Assembly (NCBI RefSeq): GCF_029051645.1
Contig: NZ_JAACFS010000002.1
Span: forward strand, 1-64,000
DNA length: 64,000 nucleotides
DNA from: Bradyrhizobium sp. CSA112
GTDB taxonomy: Bacteria; Pseudomonadota; Alphaproteobacteria; Rhizobiales; Xanthobacteraceae
Direction: 5' to 3'
In this document: positions 25,189-32,520 of the stretch, piece after piece
How the letters are laid out: the number at the start of each line of letters is the position of its first letter
Position numbering within the stretch: position 1 is the first letter of the stretch
Made by a program: the position numbers and the translations under genes
Notes under the pieces: model-generated
Databases searched by the model: none
Told to the model about the DNA's origin: nothing
The model's input: only the letters and a program-made list of their open reading frames with translations

Positions 25189-25206
25189 AATACGTACGTG
25201 CGTATT
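25189..25206. promoter_or_regulatory. Operator for the dehalogenase-operon TetR
   Basis: AATACGTACGTGCGTATT has perfect 6-base arms (AATACG/CGTATT) and contains the TACGTACGT core common for TetR/NemR operators. It lies just upstream of the regulator's start codon. Confidence 0.65.
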
Positions 25207-25279
25207 ACCTGTCAAGGCGATTTTCGGACCTGGACGAAGGTCGTCCGATTTTCTTGTGTCGGGGCAGTTTCGAGTGGGT

Positions 25280-25603
25280 CTAGCCGCCGGGCATCCGCAC
25301 CGATTTCGGCAACAACGAATCGCCGAAGTCGACCGCCGAGCGTTGAACGATCGCGCCGGTTTCGTCGACCACGACGCGAAACCGCCGGTGTTCGGAGAAG
25401 AAGGTCAGGCGATGCCGGCCGGAGTCGGCATCGATCCCGCGCTCGGCAAGGCTCGTGATCCTGCCCGCGCGCATCTCTTCCTGCAGCAGGGACGGCGCCA
25501 GCCCGAGGCCTTCGGCGACGATGGAGGCGTCGATCTGCACGGCGCCATTTTCGAACTCGATCGGTTTCATGCGTTGCACCTGATGCTTCGTTGCGGCTGT
25601 CAT
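25280..25603 (-). CDS. DUF6522-family protein, co-transcribed with nsrR
   Basis: A 107-residue soluble protein. Its features (IEFENGAVQIDASIVAEGLG, then RAGRITSLAERGIDADSGRH, RLTFFSEHRRFRVVVDETG, and SAVDFGDSLLPK) match a family I know as DUF6522, often located near denitrification or NO-response genes. The ATG overlaps the nsrR stop by four bases (ATGA). The role is unknown. Confidence 0.72.
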   Translation of the reverse strand: MTAATKHQVQRMKPIEFENGAVQIDASIVAEGLGLAPSLLQEEMRAGRITSLAERGIDADSGRHRLTFFSEHRRFRVVVDETGAIVQRSAVDFGDSLLPKSVRMPGG

Positions 25604-26028
25604 GCGTGCGCCTGATACCGCCTGGCCGGCGCGGGATAGGCGCATTCCGCAAGTGTCGTGGCGTCGAGCTCGCGCATGAAGGCCTCGCGGGCGGCGGCGA
25701 GCTTCGCCTTTAGCCGGCAGCGCGGCTTCAGCACGCAATTGCCGCCATCCTCGCGAAAGCATTCGACCAGCGGCGGCCCTTCCAGCGCGCGCACCACTTC
25801 GCCGATGGTGATCGACTGGGCCGGGCGGGCCAGCATGAACCCGCCGCCGACACCGCGCTGCGTCGAGATAAAGCCGCTATCGGCGAGGTCGCGCACCACC
25901 TTGGCCAGATGGTTGCGGGAAATTCCGAACTCGGCCGCGATCTCGTTGGTCGCAAAGGAGCGACCGGGCTCGCCCGCCAGCCGCATCAGGGCGCGCAAGG
26001 CAAAATCCGTGAACGACGTCAGGCGCAT
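25600..26028 (-). CDS. nsrR: Rrf2-family nitric-oxide-sensing repressor NsrR
   Basis: A 142-residue regulator. The winged HTH is in FATNEIAAEFGISRNHLAKV, followed by the wing TQRGVGGGFMLARP. Three Cys residues at 90, 98 and 104 (CFREDGGNCVLKPRC) can ligate the NO-sensitive Fe-S cluster, the NsrR layout. It is divergent from a truncated haemoglobin gene, with a perfect palindrome in the 87-base gap, so the haemoglobin is the likely target. The NsrR assignment, rather than another Rrf2 protein, rests on this context and the cysteine pattern. Confidence 0.85.
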   Translation of the reverse strand: MRLTSFTDFALRALMRLAGEPGRSFATNEIAAEFGISRNHLAKVVRDLADSGFISTQRGVGGGFMLARPAQSITIGEVVRALEGPPLVECFREDGGNCVLKPRCRLKAKLAAAREAFMRELDATTLAECAYPAPARRYQAHA

Positions 26029-26073
26029 GGGAGCCCTTTCAAAAGATCTGCTTGCAAATCATCTATAGCCGTC

Positions 26074-26100
26074 TAAATAGGTATTTTAAATACCTATTTA
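26074..26100. promoter_or_regulatory. Predicted NsrR operator, perfect 11-5-11 palindrome
   Basis: The arms TAAATAGGTAT and ATACCTATTTA flank TTTAA. The centre contains ATTTTAAAT, which fits the ATTT-N-AAAT core described for NsrR sites. It lies 15 bases before the haemoglobin start and about 45 before nsrR, so it could control both. Confidence 0.75.
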
Positions 26101-26115
26101 AGGGCAGGCGCGGAA

Positions 26116-26586
26116 ATGGAATCGATCGTGGCAGGGCCGGAGCGGCGCGAGCGGCTCACGGCAGAAATCATGGAGCGGACGGGCATTAACGAGGCGATGA
26201 TCGAGAACTTGGTGCACGGCTTCTACGCCAAGGTGCGCGCCGACGTGGTGTTGGGGCCGATCTTCGAGGCCCGCATCAGGGATTGGGAGCCGCATCTGGC
26301 GCAGATGTGCGCGTTCTGGTCGTCGGTCGCGCTGATGACGGGGCGCTACCACGGCACCCCGATGGCCAAGCATCTGCCGCTGCCGGTCGACGCCGATCAT
26401 TTCGACCGCTGGCTCGAACTGTTCGAGCAAACCGCCCGCGAGATCTGCCCGCCCGAAGCCGAAGCGCACTTTGTGGAACGGGCGCGAAGGATTGCGGCGA
26501 GCCTCGAGCTCGGCATCGCCGGCACCCACGGCGTCATGCTCGGGAACGGGGAACGATTTCGACGCAACCAGGCAGGAGCAAAGTAA
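26116..26586 (+). CDS. Group III truncated haemoglobin
   Basis: A 156-residue globin. IENLVHGFYAKVRADVVLGP is the group III B-helix/CD region, WEPHLAQMCAFWSSVALMTG is the E-helix area, and GTPMAKHLPLPVDADHFDRW holds the F-helix His candidate for haem iron. Group III truncated haemoglobins are linked to NO or oxygen chemistry. The position opposite nsrR and behind its operator suggests NO detoxification. AGGGCAGG upstream of the ATG serves as ribosome site. Confidence 0.88.
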   Translation: MESIVAGPERRERLTAEIMERTGINEAMIENLVHGFYAKVRADVVLGPIFEARIRDWEPHLAQMCAFWSSVALMTGRYHGTPMAKHLPLPVDADHFDRWLELFEQTAREICPPEAEAHFVERARRIAASLELGIAGTHGVMLGNGERFRRNQAGAK

Positions 26587-26720
26587 TGGCCTATCGTGCA
26601 CATGTCGTCACTAACAAAGAGCAGGCCGACCCATATTCCGGCAGCAGTCTGGTGCCGATGCTCGTCATCGGGCTGGTGTTGACCTTTGCCGGGATAATTG
26701 CAGCGTTGGTGTTGAGCTGA
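26586..26720 (+). CDS. 44-residue single-span membrane peptide coupled to the haemoglobin
   Basis: The ATG shares its A with the haemoglobin TAA (TAATG). The peptide has a hydrophilic start (MAYRAHVVTNKEQADPYSGS) and one membrane helix (VPMLVIGLVLTFAGIIAALV). The tight overlap implies translational coupling, so it is likely made together with the globin. It could anchor the haemoglobin or a partner at the membrane; that is inference only. Confidence 0.65.
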   Translation: MAYRAHVVTNKEQADPYSGSSLVPMLVIGLVLTFAGIIAALVLS

Positions 26721-26731
26721 GGGTTACTCGC

Positions 26732-26812
26732 GTCATTCCGGGATGGTGCGTTAGCACCAGACCCGGAATCTCGAGATTCCGGGTTCGATGCTTCGCATCG
26801 CCCCGGAATGAC
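26732..26812. repeat. Dispersed palindromic repeat, GTCATTCCGGG family, copy 3
   Basis: Begins GTCATTCCGGGATGGTGCG and ends CTTCGCATCGCCCCGGAATGAC, with the same central CTCGAGATTCCGGG arm as the other copies. It separates the NO locus from the next convergent gene. Confidence 0.85.
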
Positions 26813-26822
26813 TCTGAGGGGC

Positions 26823-27218
26823 TTACGCCGTCACCGTCTCACTGCTCTTGCGCAGCCCGATATACTGCAGCTCGGCAAACACGCCGGTCGCAATCGCCTG
26901 CGCGACGATGAAGACCTGACCCAGCAGGTTCGGCGACACTGCGCCGGAGAACAACAGTGCGATGCTGCCCAGCGTCCAGGCGGCGTTGCCCACGATCACC
27001 AGCAACACCGCCTTGGCCACTGTCGACCGCGAGGCGAGCCAACCGACCAGCGCGGTATACGCAATCAAGAACAGGCCAGTCTCGCGCAACAAGGCTTCGG
27101 GCAGATGAAGGAACGGCGCGAGCGCGCCGGCGCCGAGCGTCAACGCGACGGCAGCGACACCGCTGAAGATGGCGTCGGCGAGCAGGGCGCGGCTCAGGAA
27201 TGGGGACGGACGGATCAT
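26823..27218 (-). CDS. Four-helix membrane protein, hypothetical
   Basis: A 131-residue protein with four hydrophobic helices (for example LLADAIFSGVAAVALTLGAG and AVLLVIVGNAAWTLGSIALL). The ATG at 27218 has AAGGAG eight bases upstream and is preferred to the one at 27236. It is followed upstream, on the same strand, by another small membrane gene (42 bases). No known function. The pair is divergent from an XRE regulator. Confidence 0.72.
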   Translation of the reverse strand: MIRPSPFLSRALLADAIFSGVAAVALTLGAGALAPFLHLPEALLRETGLFLIAYTALVGWLASRSTVAKAVLLVIVGNAAWTLGSIALLFSGAVSPNLLGQVFIVAQAIATGVFAELQYIGLRKSSETVTA

Positions 27219-27260
27219 GACGATTCTCCTTTGCATGGGGTTGTTTTTTAAGAACGTGGA

Positions 27261-27482
27261 TCAGCGTTGCAGCAGCGATCGGAGCTGACGCACCAGCCGC
27301 GTCGGGCAGAGCGCCTTGCCGACCCTGTTCTCGATCGTCTGCACCTGCACGAGCACGAAAACGCCGGTGTCGTGCACCACGGGTTCGGGCATGTTCAGGG
27401 AGCGCGCCAGTAACCAGGTGGCCAGATTGAGCACCAAGGGGATCATGGCGACGACGAGCCGGAAGAGGGAAAGCATCAGCAT
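27261..27482 (-). CDS. Small membrane-associated hypothetical protein
   Basis: A 73-residue protein with an N-terminal hydrophobic helix (LFRLVVAMIPLVLNLATWLL) and a basic C-terminus (RLVRQLRSLLQR). AGGAGATG precedes the ATG. It is the first gene of the pair on this strand and faces the XRE regulator across 100 bases. Confidence 0.62.
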   Translation of the reverse strand: MLMLSLFRLVVAMIPLVLNLATWLLARSLNMPEPVVHDTGVFVLVQVQTIENRVGKALCPTRLVRQLRSLLQR

Positions 27483-27530
27483 GGGTCATCTCCTGTGCCC
27501 CCAAGATGATCCAGCCCGCGACCTGTTTCG

Positions 27531-27547
27531 ATTACCTCGGACGTAAT
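27531..27547. promoter_or_regulatory. Palindrome in the divergent promoter, probable XRE/MmyB operator
   Basis: ATTACCTCGGACGTAAT is a near-perfect inverted repeat (ATTAC/GTAAT, with TC/GA inside). It lies 36 bases before the regulator start and 49 before the membrane gene, where one protein could control both promoters. Confidence 0.55.
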
Positions 27548-27582
27548 GGAATGGGTGAAATTCGCATGATAGGTTTTCCACC

Positions 27583-28404
27583 ATGAACGCACATGCTTCC
27601 GCGGCGCGAGCCGAACGAACCCAACCCGTCCACATCGGCGACTACCTGCGCGAATGGCGCCAGCGCCGTCATCTCAGCCAGCTAGATCTGGCAGGGGATG
27701 CCGAGATATCCGCGCGTCATCTCAGCTTTGTGGAGACGGGCCGAGCCGCGCCGTCGCGCGAAATGGTGCTGAAGCTCGCCGAACGATTGGAGGTTCCCTT
27801 GCGTGAACGCAACGTACTCCTGGTCGCCGCGGGCTTTGCGCCGGCCTTTCCGCAGCGCTCGCTCGACGATCCCGCGCTGAAATCCGCGCGGCAGGCGATC
27901 GATCTCGTGCTCAAGGCGCATGAACCCAATCCGGCGCTGGCCTATGACCGGCACTGGAATCTGGTGACGGCCAACCGCATGGTCGCGCCGCTGCTCGAAG
28001 GCTTGCCGCCGCATCTGCTCGGGCAGCCCTTCAATATTTTGCGGCTCGCCTTTCACCCCGAGGGGCTGGCGCCGCGCACGGTCAACCTCGCCGAATGGAG
28101 CGCGCATCTCTTGGAGCGGCTGCACCGGCAGTGCGAGGCGACGGCCGATCCCGAACTGCTCAAACTGTATCAGGAGTTGAAAGCCTACCGAATGCCGGCG
28201 AGGTCCGGACCGGTCTCGGCCGACAATGTCGCGATCCCCTTCAAGCTGCGCCGCAATGGCGACGTGCTCAGCTTCATCTCCACCACCATGGTGTTCGGCA
28301 CGCCCGTCGACATCACGCTGCAGGAGCTGGCGCTGGAAACCTTTTTCCCGGCCGACGATCTGACCGCCGAGCGGATGCGGCAGATAGCGGCGAATCTGCC
28401 GTAA
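27583..28404 (+). CDS. XRE-family regulator with MmyB-like ligand domain
   Basis: A 273-residue protein. The N-terminal helix-turn-helix (RRHLSQLDLAGDAEISARHL, then SFVETGRAAPSREMVLKLAE) is XRE type. From about residue 100 the MmyB-like domain begins (LVLKAHEPNPALAYDRHWNL), includes NPFNILRL-like QPFNILRLAFHP, and ends in FGTPVDITLQELALETFFPA. MmyB-type regulators have a PAS-like pocket that may bind lipids or fatty acids. It probably controls the two membrane genes opposite. Confidence 0.88.
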   Translation: MNAHASAARAERTQPVHIGDYLREWRQRRHLSQLDLAGDAEISARHLSFVETGRAAPSREMVLKLAERLEVPLRERNVLLVAAGFAPAFPQRSLDDPALKSARQAIDLVLKAHEPNPALAYDRHWNLVTANRMVAPLLEGLPPHLLGQPFNILRLAFHPEGLAPRTVNLAEWSAHLLERLHRQCEATADPELLKLYQELKAYRMPARSGPVSADNVAIPFKLRRNGDVLSFISTTMVFGTPVDITLQELALETFFPADDLTAERMRQIAANLP

Positions 28405-28406
28405 TC

Positions 28407-28492
28407 TGTAGGATGGGTAGAGCGAAGCGAAACCCATCATTTAGAAGCCCGGGCAAGGTTGATGGGTATCGCTTCGCTCCACCCATCCTACA
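28407..28492. repeat. Dispersed palindromic repeat, GTAGGATGGGT family, copy 1
   Basis: The arms TGTAGGATGGGTAGAGCGAA and CGCTTCGCTCCACCCATCCT form a long hairpin. A second copy is at 50390-50480. It directly follows the regulator's stop and may terminate transcription. Confidence 0.85.
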
Positions 28493-28631
28493 TGGCCGCG
28501 GTTTACACCGGCCCAGGGCCTTCGCATAACAATAACCGCCGAGGTGAAGTGATACGAGACATGCAGGCCGCGCCCTTGTCTCCTCGCCCGATCGGACTAC
28601 CTTCCGGGCATCATTTTGCGAGGAGATCCCG

Positions 28632-29297
28632 ATGAGCACCCTGAAACCCCTCAAGATCGACATCGTCTCCGACGTGGTCTGCCCCTGGTGCTATATCGGC
28701 AAGCGCCGGATCGAGAACGCGCTGGCGCTGGTGCCGGATGTTCCGGTCGAAGTGCGCTGGCGGCCGTTCTTCCTCAATTCCTGGGTGCCGCGCGAGGGCA
28801 TCAGCCGCGACGAATATCTCACCGCCAAGTTCGGCTCGGTCGAAGCCTACAAGGGCATCGCCGGCCGCGTCGTGGCCGCTGCGGGCGAGGAGGGGCTGAC
28901 CTACCGGCCCGAACTGGTAAAGCGCCAGCCCAACACCATCGATTGCCACCGCCTGATCCACTGGGCGGGAGCGCAGGGCAAGGCCGCCGAGATGAAGCAG
29001 CGCCTGATGGAATTGTATTTCCGCGACGGCGGCGACCTGACCGACATCAACGTGCTGGTGCAGGCAGCGGCCGATGTCGGGCTCGACGCCGACGATGTGC
29101 GCAAGCGCCTCGCCACCGATGAGGATGTCGCGCTGATCTCGGGGCAAGCACAGGAAGCCTCCGACAAGGGCATCTCCGGCGTGCCGACGTTCGTGTTCGC
29201 GCAGAAATATGCGGTGTCTGGCGCCCAGCCGGCCGAGCAACTTGCCCGTGCTATTCGTCAGGTCTCCGGCGAAATCAACGCGCAGGCGGCGGAGTAG
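28632..29297 (+). CDS. DsbA-family oxidoreductase, FrnE-like
   Basis: A 221-residue cytosolic thioredoxin-fold protein with the CxxC active site in VSDVVCPWCYIGKRRIENAL (Cys at about 19 and 22). The cis-Pro motif is ISGVPTFVFAQKYAVSGAQP. The order matches FrnE, a DsbA-like isomerase or oxidoreductase involved in polyketide maturation or oxidative-stress tolerance. There is no signal peptide. AGGAG precedes the ATG. Confidence 0.9.
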   Translation: MSTLKPLKIDIVSDVVCPWCYIGKRRIENALALVPDVPVEVRWRPFFLNSWVPREGISRDEYLTAKFGSVEAYKGIAGRVVAAAGEEGLTYRPELVKRQPNTIDCHRLIHWAGAQGKAAEMKQRLMELYFRDGGDLTDINVLVQAAADVGLDADDVRKRLATDEDVALISGQAQEASDKGISGVPTFVFAQKYAVSGAQPAEQLARAIRQVSGEINAQAAE

Positions 29298-29310
29298 ATA
29301 CCGGTTTTCT

Positions 29311-29385
29311 TCTCCCTCGCCCCGCTCTTGCGGGGGCGAGACGAGCGAAAGCTCGCTCTTGGAGGGTTGGGGTGAGGGGCCTCTC
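29311..29385. repeat. Dispersed hairpin repeat, CTCGCCCCGCTCTTGCGG family
   Basis: An inverted element CTCGCCCCGCTCTTGCGGGG with an inner CGAGCGAAAGCTCG hairpin and an outer arm around GGGTTGGGGTGAGGG. It is present once, between the DsbA and NIPSNAP genes. Confidence 0.7.
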
Positions 29386-29453
29386 TCCGCGAGCGCAGTA
29401 GCGTTTGATGGGCGTTGTCCCTACAAAACCAACAACAAACCTGGGGAGGCATC

Positions 29454-30092
29454 ATGATCTACGAACTGCGAACCTACACCGTAAAGCCCGGCACGCTGGG
29501 CGACATGATCAAGGCCGCGAGCACGGTGTCGCGCGAGATCCGCAAGGACGATTACGGCAAGCTCGAAGGCTACTGGTCGACCGAGATCGGGCCGCTCAAT
29601 CAGGTCCTGCACATGTGGAGCTACAACAGTTTCGACGAGCGCGCGCGGATGCGCGCCGAGCTCGCGAAGAACCCGCGCTGGACCGGCGAGTACGTGCCGC
29701 TGATCCGCCCCTTGCTGGTGCGTCAGGAGGTCCGCCTGATGAACGCGGTGCGGCCGCCGGTTGCGCCGGCATCGACGGGCAATGTCTACGAACTTCGCAA
29801 CTACCGGGGCAAGCCTGCCGGCGGCCTGAAGCAGTGGCTCGATGCGTTCACCGCGGTGCTGCCGGAGCGCGAAAAATATTCAAAGATCGTCGGCCTCTGG
29901 ACGACCGAAGCGGGGCAACCGAACGAAGCCTGCCACATCTGGGCCTATCCCAGCCTGAACGCCCGCGCCGAAGCGCGGGGCAATGCGATGAAGGATCCCG
30001 CCTGGCAGGAATTTCTCGGCAAGGGTCCCGGATTTCTCGACGAGATGCACTCGACCATCATGCTGCCGGCGCCGCATTCGCCGTTGCAGTGA
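29454..30092 (+). CDS. NIPSNAP-family protein with two ferredoxin-like domains
   Basis: A 212-residue protein made of two NIPSNAP modules, each beginning with a strand of the YELR type (MIYELRTYTVKPGTLGDMIK and VYELRNYRGKPAGGLKQWLD) and containing a W-containing core (TEIGPLNQVLHMWSYNSF; TEAGQPNEACHIWAYPSL). The ATG at 29454 has GGGAGG at ideal distance. Family members form alpha+beta barrels; functions range from membrane-linked signalling to small enzyme roles and none can be picked here. Confidence 0.83.
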   Translation: MIYELRTYTVKPGTLGDMIKAASTVSREIRKDDYGKLEGYWSTEIGPLNQVLHMWSYNSFDERARMRAELAKNPRWTGEYVPLIRPLLVRQEVRLMNAVRPPVAPASTGNVYELRNYRGKPAGGLKQWLDAFTAVLPEREKYSKIVGLWTTEAGQPNEACHIWAYPSLNARAEARGNAMKDPAWQEFLGKGPGFLDEMHSTIMLPAPHSPLQ

Positions 30093-30104
30093 GCGTCGGA
30101 AAAT

Positions 30105-30190
30105 GTAGCCCGGATGGAGCGAAGCGCAATCCGGGATTACGGCGTCTAGCTTGACCGGTCCCGGGTTGCGCTTCGCTCCACCCGGGCTAC
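30105..30190. repeat. Dispersed palindromic repeat, GTAGCCCGG family, copy 2
   Basis: GTAGCCCGGATGGAGCGAAG and CGCTTCGCTCCACCCGGGCT form the arms. It lies between the convergent NIPSNAP and cupin genes. Confidence 0.85.
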
Positions 30191-30200
30191 GCTGCCGCGA

Positions 30201-31145
30201 CTACGCGCCCTTCAGATAGTAGTTCGCCCGCTTGCCGAGCGCGATCCGCCGCAGCACGCGGCGCATCGCCATCGAGGCGCGTAGCGGCTTGATGGCCGTC
30301 GTTACCGTGCGATAGAACGCAAGCTTCAGCGCATCGAGCGCCGGCTGTTTGCCTGGCGGCTGCTGCGGCAGGCCGATGCCGCGCAGCATCGAGTTGAAGA
30401 AGTGCAGGTCGTTCATCCGCCGCACTTCGCGCGTCTTCCAGGTGATCGCCATCGAGATCGAGAACGAGCCTGCGGTGCGCACCCAGTGCGGCCATTGATA
30501 CGGTACGTAGCAGCCGTCGCCTGCGAACAGGTGGAATTCCGTGCCGCGCGCAGCAAAGCCCTCGTCGTATTTCAGGTTGCGATGCTTGGTCATCGAGCGC
30601 TCGATCTCGTCGTCGGAGACGATCGAGCGGTCGGTATTGTCGAAGATCGTGAAGAATTTTTCGCCGTGGATGTGGACGAAGAAATTATCCTCGCTATCAA
30701 GATGAAACGGCGTGGTCGAGTTCGGCGAGGACACGAACAGGAAGCCCTCGACCTGCTCGAAGCCGGCATCAGCTAAGCTGTTGAAGCCGCGCGCGCGGGC
30801 GACCGACAGCAGCGTGTCCTCCAGCAATGCCCGGTATTCCGCCGAGTTCTCCACGCGCTTGAGCACCATCCAGGCGCCGGCGGTTTCGATGCTTTTCACG
30901 ACTTCGACGGGATCGAGGTCGACGGTGGGGATCGCATCCGGATCCTGGCTGATCGCGACCTTGCCGGAATTATATTCGATCAGGTCGCGCGGCAGCTCGG
31001 AGGCCAGTTGCGCGATGCGCGGTAGCGTCAGCAGCGGATGGCCGGCGAGCTTGTGGCGGATCGCGAACGGCTTCAGTGGAAAATCGCGACGAAGCGCGTC
31101 ATGGTCGGCCGTAATCACGGGCGCAATGGCAGTCAGCGTATTCAT
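30201..31145 (-). CDS. Cupin-like (JmjC/asparaginyl hydroxylase-type) 2OG-Fe(II) oxygenase-like protein
   Basis: A 314-residue soluble protein. FHLDSEDNFFVHIHGEKFFT gives an H-x-D pair for Fe(II), and the distal His may be in VPYQWPHWVRT. The fold pattern resembles cupin_8/JmjC hydroxylases, which oxidise side chains using 2-oxoglutarate. The C-terminal part is helical and basic (ASMAMRRVLRRIALGKR). Its ATG is contiguous with the stop of the upstream acetyltransferase gene (TAAATG), and its ribosome site AGGAG lies inside that gene, so the two are one operon. Confidence 0.8.
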   Translation of the reverse strand: MNTLTAIAPVITADHDALRRDFPLKPFAIRHKLAGHPLLTLPRIAQLASELPRDLIEYNSGKVAISQDPDAIPTVDLDPVEVVKSIETAGAWMVLKRVENSAEYRALLEDTLLSVARARGFNSLADAGFEQVEGFLFVSSPNSTTPFHLDSEDNFFVHIHGEKFFTIFDNTDRSIVSDDEIERSMTKHRNLKYDEGFAARGTEFHLFAGDGCYVPYQWPHWVRTAGSFSISMAITWKTREVRRMNDLHFFNSMLRGIGLPQQPPGKQPALDALKLAFYRTVTTAIKPLRASMAMRRVLRRIALGKRANYYLKGA

Positions 31146-32357
31146 TTAGGATTTCTCCTGCCGTGCTCTGACGAAATGAATGAAGCGGCGCGCCGGCTCG
31201 CGGATCGCGCCGCGCAAGCTGAGCGCAGCGCGGATCAGCGCGATAACCGGATCGCGCCGCCGAAGCGGGATCAAGACGTCGCCGATCGCAAGTCGTCCGC
31301 GCCAGATCGGATTGATCATGGGATGGTCGGGGTTCGCCGTGGAATCCACGAGGCGGATCGCGGGGTCGGCGCACAGATGCCGGGTCAGGTCCAGCGTCAG
31401 TTGCACGCCCGGCGAAAACTTCGCAAAGCGCTCGTCGACGCCGAGCTTGAAGTAGAAAGCGCGGTCGCGATGGCGCAGCACAATCGCAGCCGCCACGGGT
31501 GTTTCGCCGGCCCGCAACCTCACGATCTCGCATTGGCCGGTCTCGGCCAACGCTGAAGCGGCGCGGCGGATGAAGGCCGTGTCGCCCTCGTCCTGTCCGA
31601 GCGCAGTGCCGCGCTGACCCTTCCAGCCGCTGGCTTCCAGCATCAGGAATGTTTCGACGGCGGCGGCTATTTCGGCGGGCGTCCGGGCCACGTCGAAATG
31701 AACGGCGCCGTGTTCGGCTAGGCGATTGCGCTGGCGGCGCAGTTCTTTCAGTTTCTTCGCGCCCAGCGCTTCGCGCAGGACGTCGTCGGCGTCACCGGTG
31801 GCGTCGAGACAGGCGCGGACATGCGATTGCAGCAGCAGCGGCTGCATGCCGCCGCGATGCAGCACGTCGGTAAAGGCTTTCATGGCTGCGCCATCGAGCG
31901 AGATGGCGCGGAAGATCAGCGCATGCGCGCCGGCCCGCCGGGCCCGCCGCAGCAAGCTCGCGACGGCTTCCTCCGCCATGTCGCAATCGAGCATCGGCGT
32001 GCAAAGCGTGCCATAGGGATCGGCGCTGACCAAAGCGGGCAGAGGGATCTTGTAGGCGCGCCACATCGAGATCACGGGTAGCAGGCCGATCAGGCTGGAG
32101 GCATCGCGCCACGCGCCGAGCGCGGCGGCGTTGACGCGACCCCGCGCTGACGCGTTCACCGCCAATTCCCATCCGGGCAAGTAATAGCCGTTCGGCTCGG
32201 CGGCGCGCTCGGAAAGCGCGCGCCATTGGCCTGCGGAAACGCCGGCGAGCGGCATCAACGCTCCGCCGGAGTCTGGCGCATGCGCGTTCGCATCCTTGCT
32301 CGATGCACGGCGCACCGTCGATGTGTCGGTAATATCAGCCACTTCCCCGAACCCCAT
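31146..32357 (-). CDS. FemAB/BioF2-like GNAT acetyltransferase-type protein
   Basis: A 403-residue protein. The C-terminal half has the BioF2-like acetyltransferase_6 signature: LKELRRQRNRLAEHGAVHFD, then LMLEASGWKGQRGTALGQDE, and AIVLRHRDRAFYFKLGVDER. The N-terminal half resembles the first GNAT-like domain of FemAB-type enzymes. Such proteins transfer amino acid or acyl groups to sugars or peptides, often in surface-polymer work. It is translationally linked to the cupin gene downstream. There is no signal peptide or membrane helix. Confidence 0.8.
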   Translation of the reverse strand: MGFGEVADITDTSTVRRASSKDANAHAPDSGGALMPLAGVSAGQWRALSERAAEPNGYYLPGWELAVNASARGRVNAAALGAWRDASSLIGLLPVISMWRAYKIPLPALVSADPYGTLCTPMLDCDMAEEAVASLLRRARRAGAHALIFRAISLDGAAMKAFTDVLHRGGMQPLLLQSHVRACLDATGDADDVLREALGAKKLKELRRQRNRLAEHGAVHFDVARTPAEIAAAVETFLMLEASGWKGQRGTALGQDEGDTAFIRRAASALAETGQCEIVRLRAGETPVAAAIVLRHRDRAFYFKLGVDERFAKFSPGVQLTLDLTRHLCADPAIRLVDSTANPDHPMINPIWRGRLAIGDVLIPLRRRDPVIALIRAALSLRGAIREPARRFIHFVRARQEKS

Positions 32358-32520
32358 TCGCGATTTTTGCCAACAGCACCCCTGGGCGCCGCTTGTTCCT
32401 CGCGTTCACAGGGCAAGGCTAGCGAAAAGAGATGGAAAATAGCGTTGTTGCAAAGCTCGGATTTGAGCGGTCGCGTTAACGGATCGTTCAGTCTGATCCG
32501 GCCGCCCGGCCGCCCAGCCG

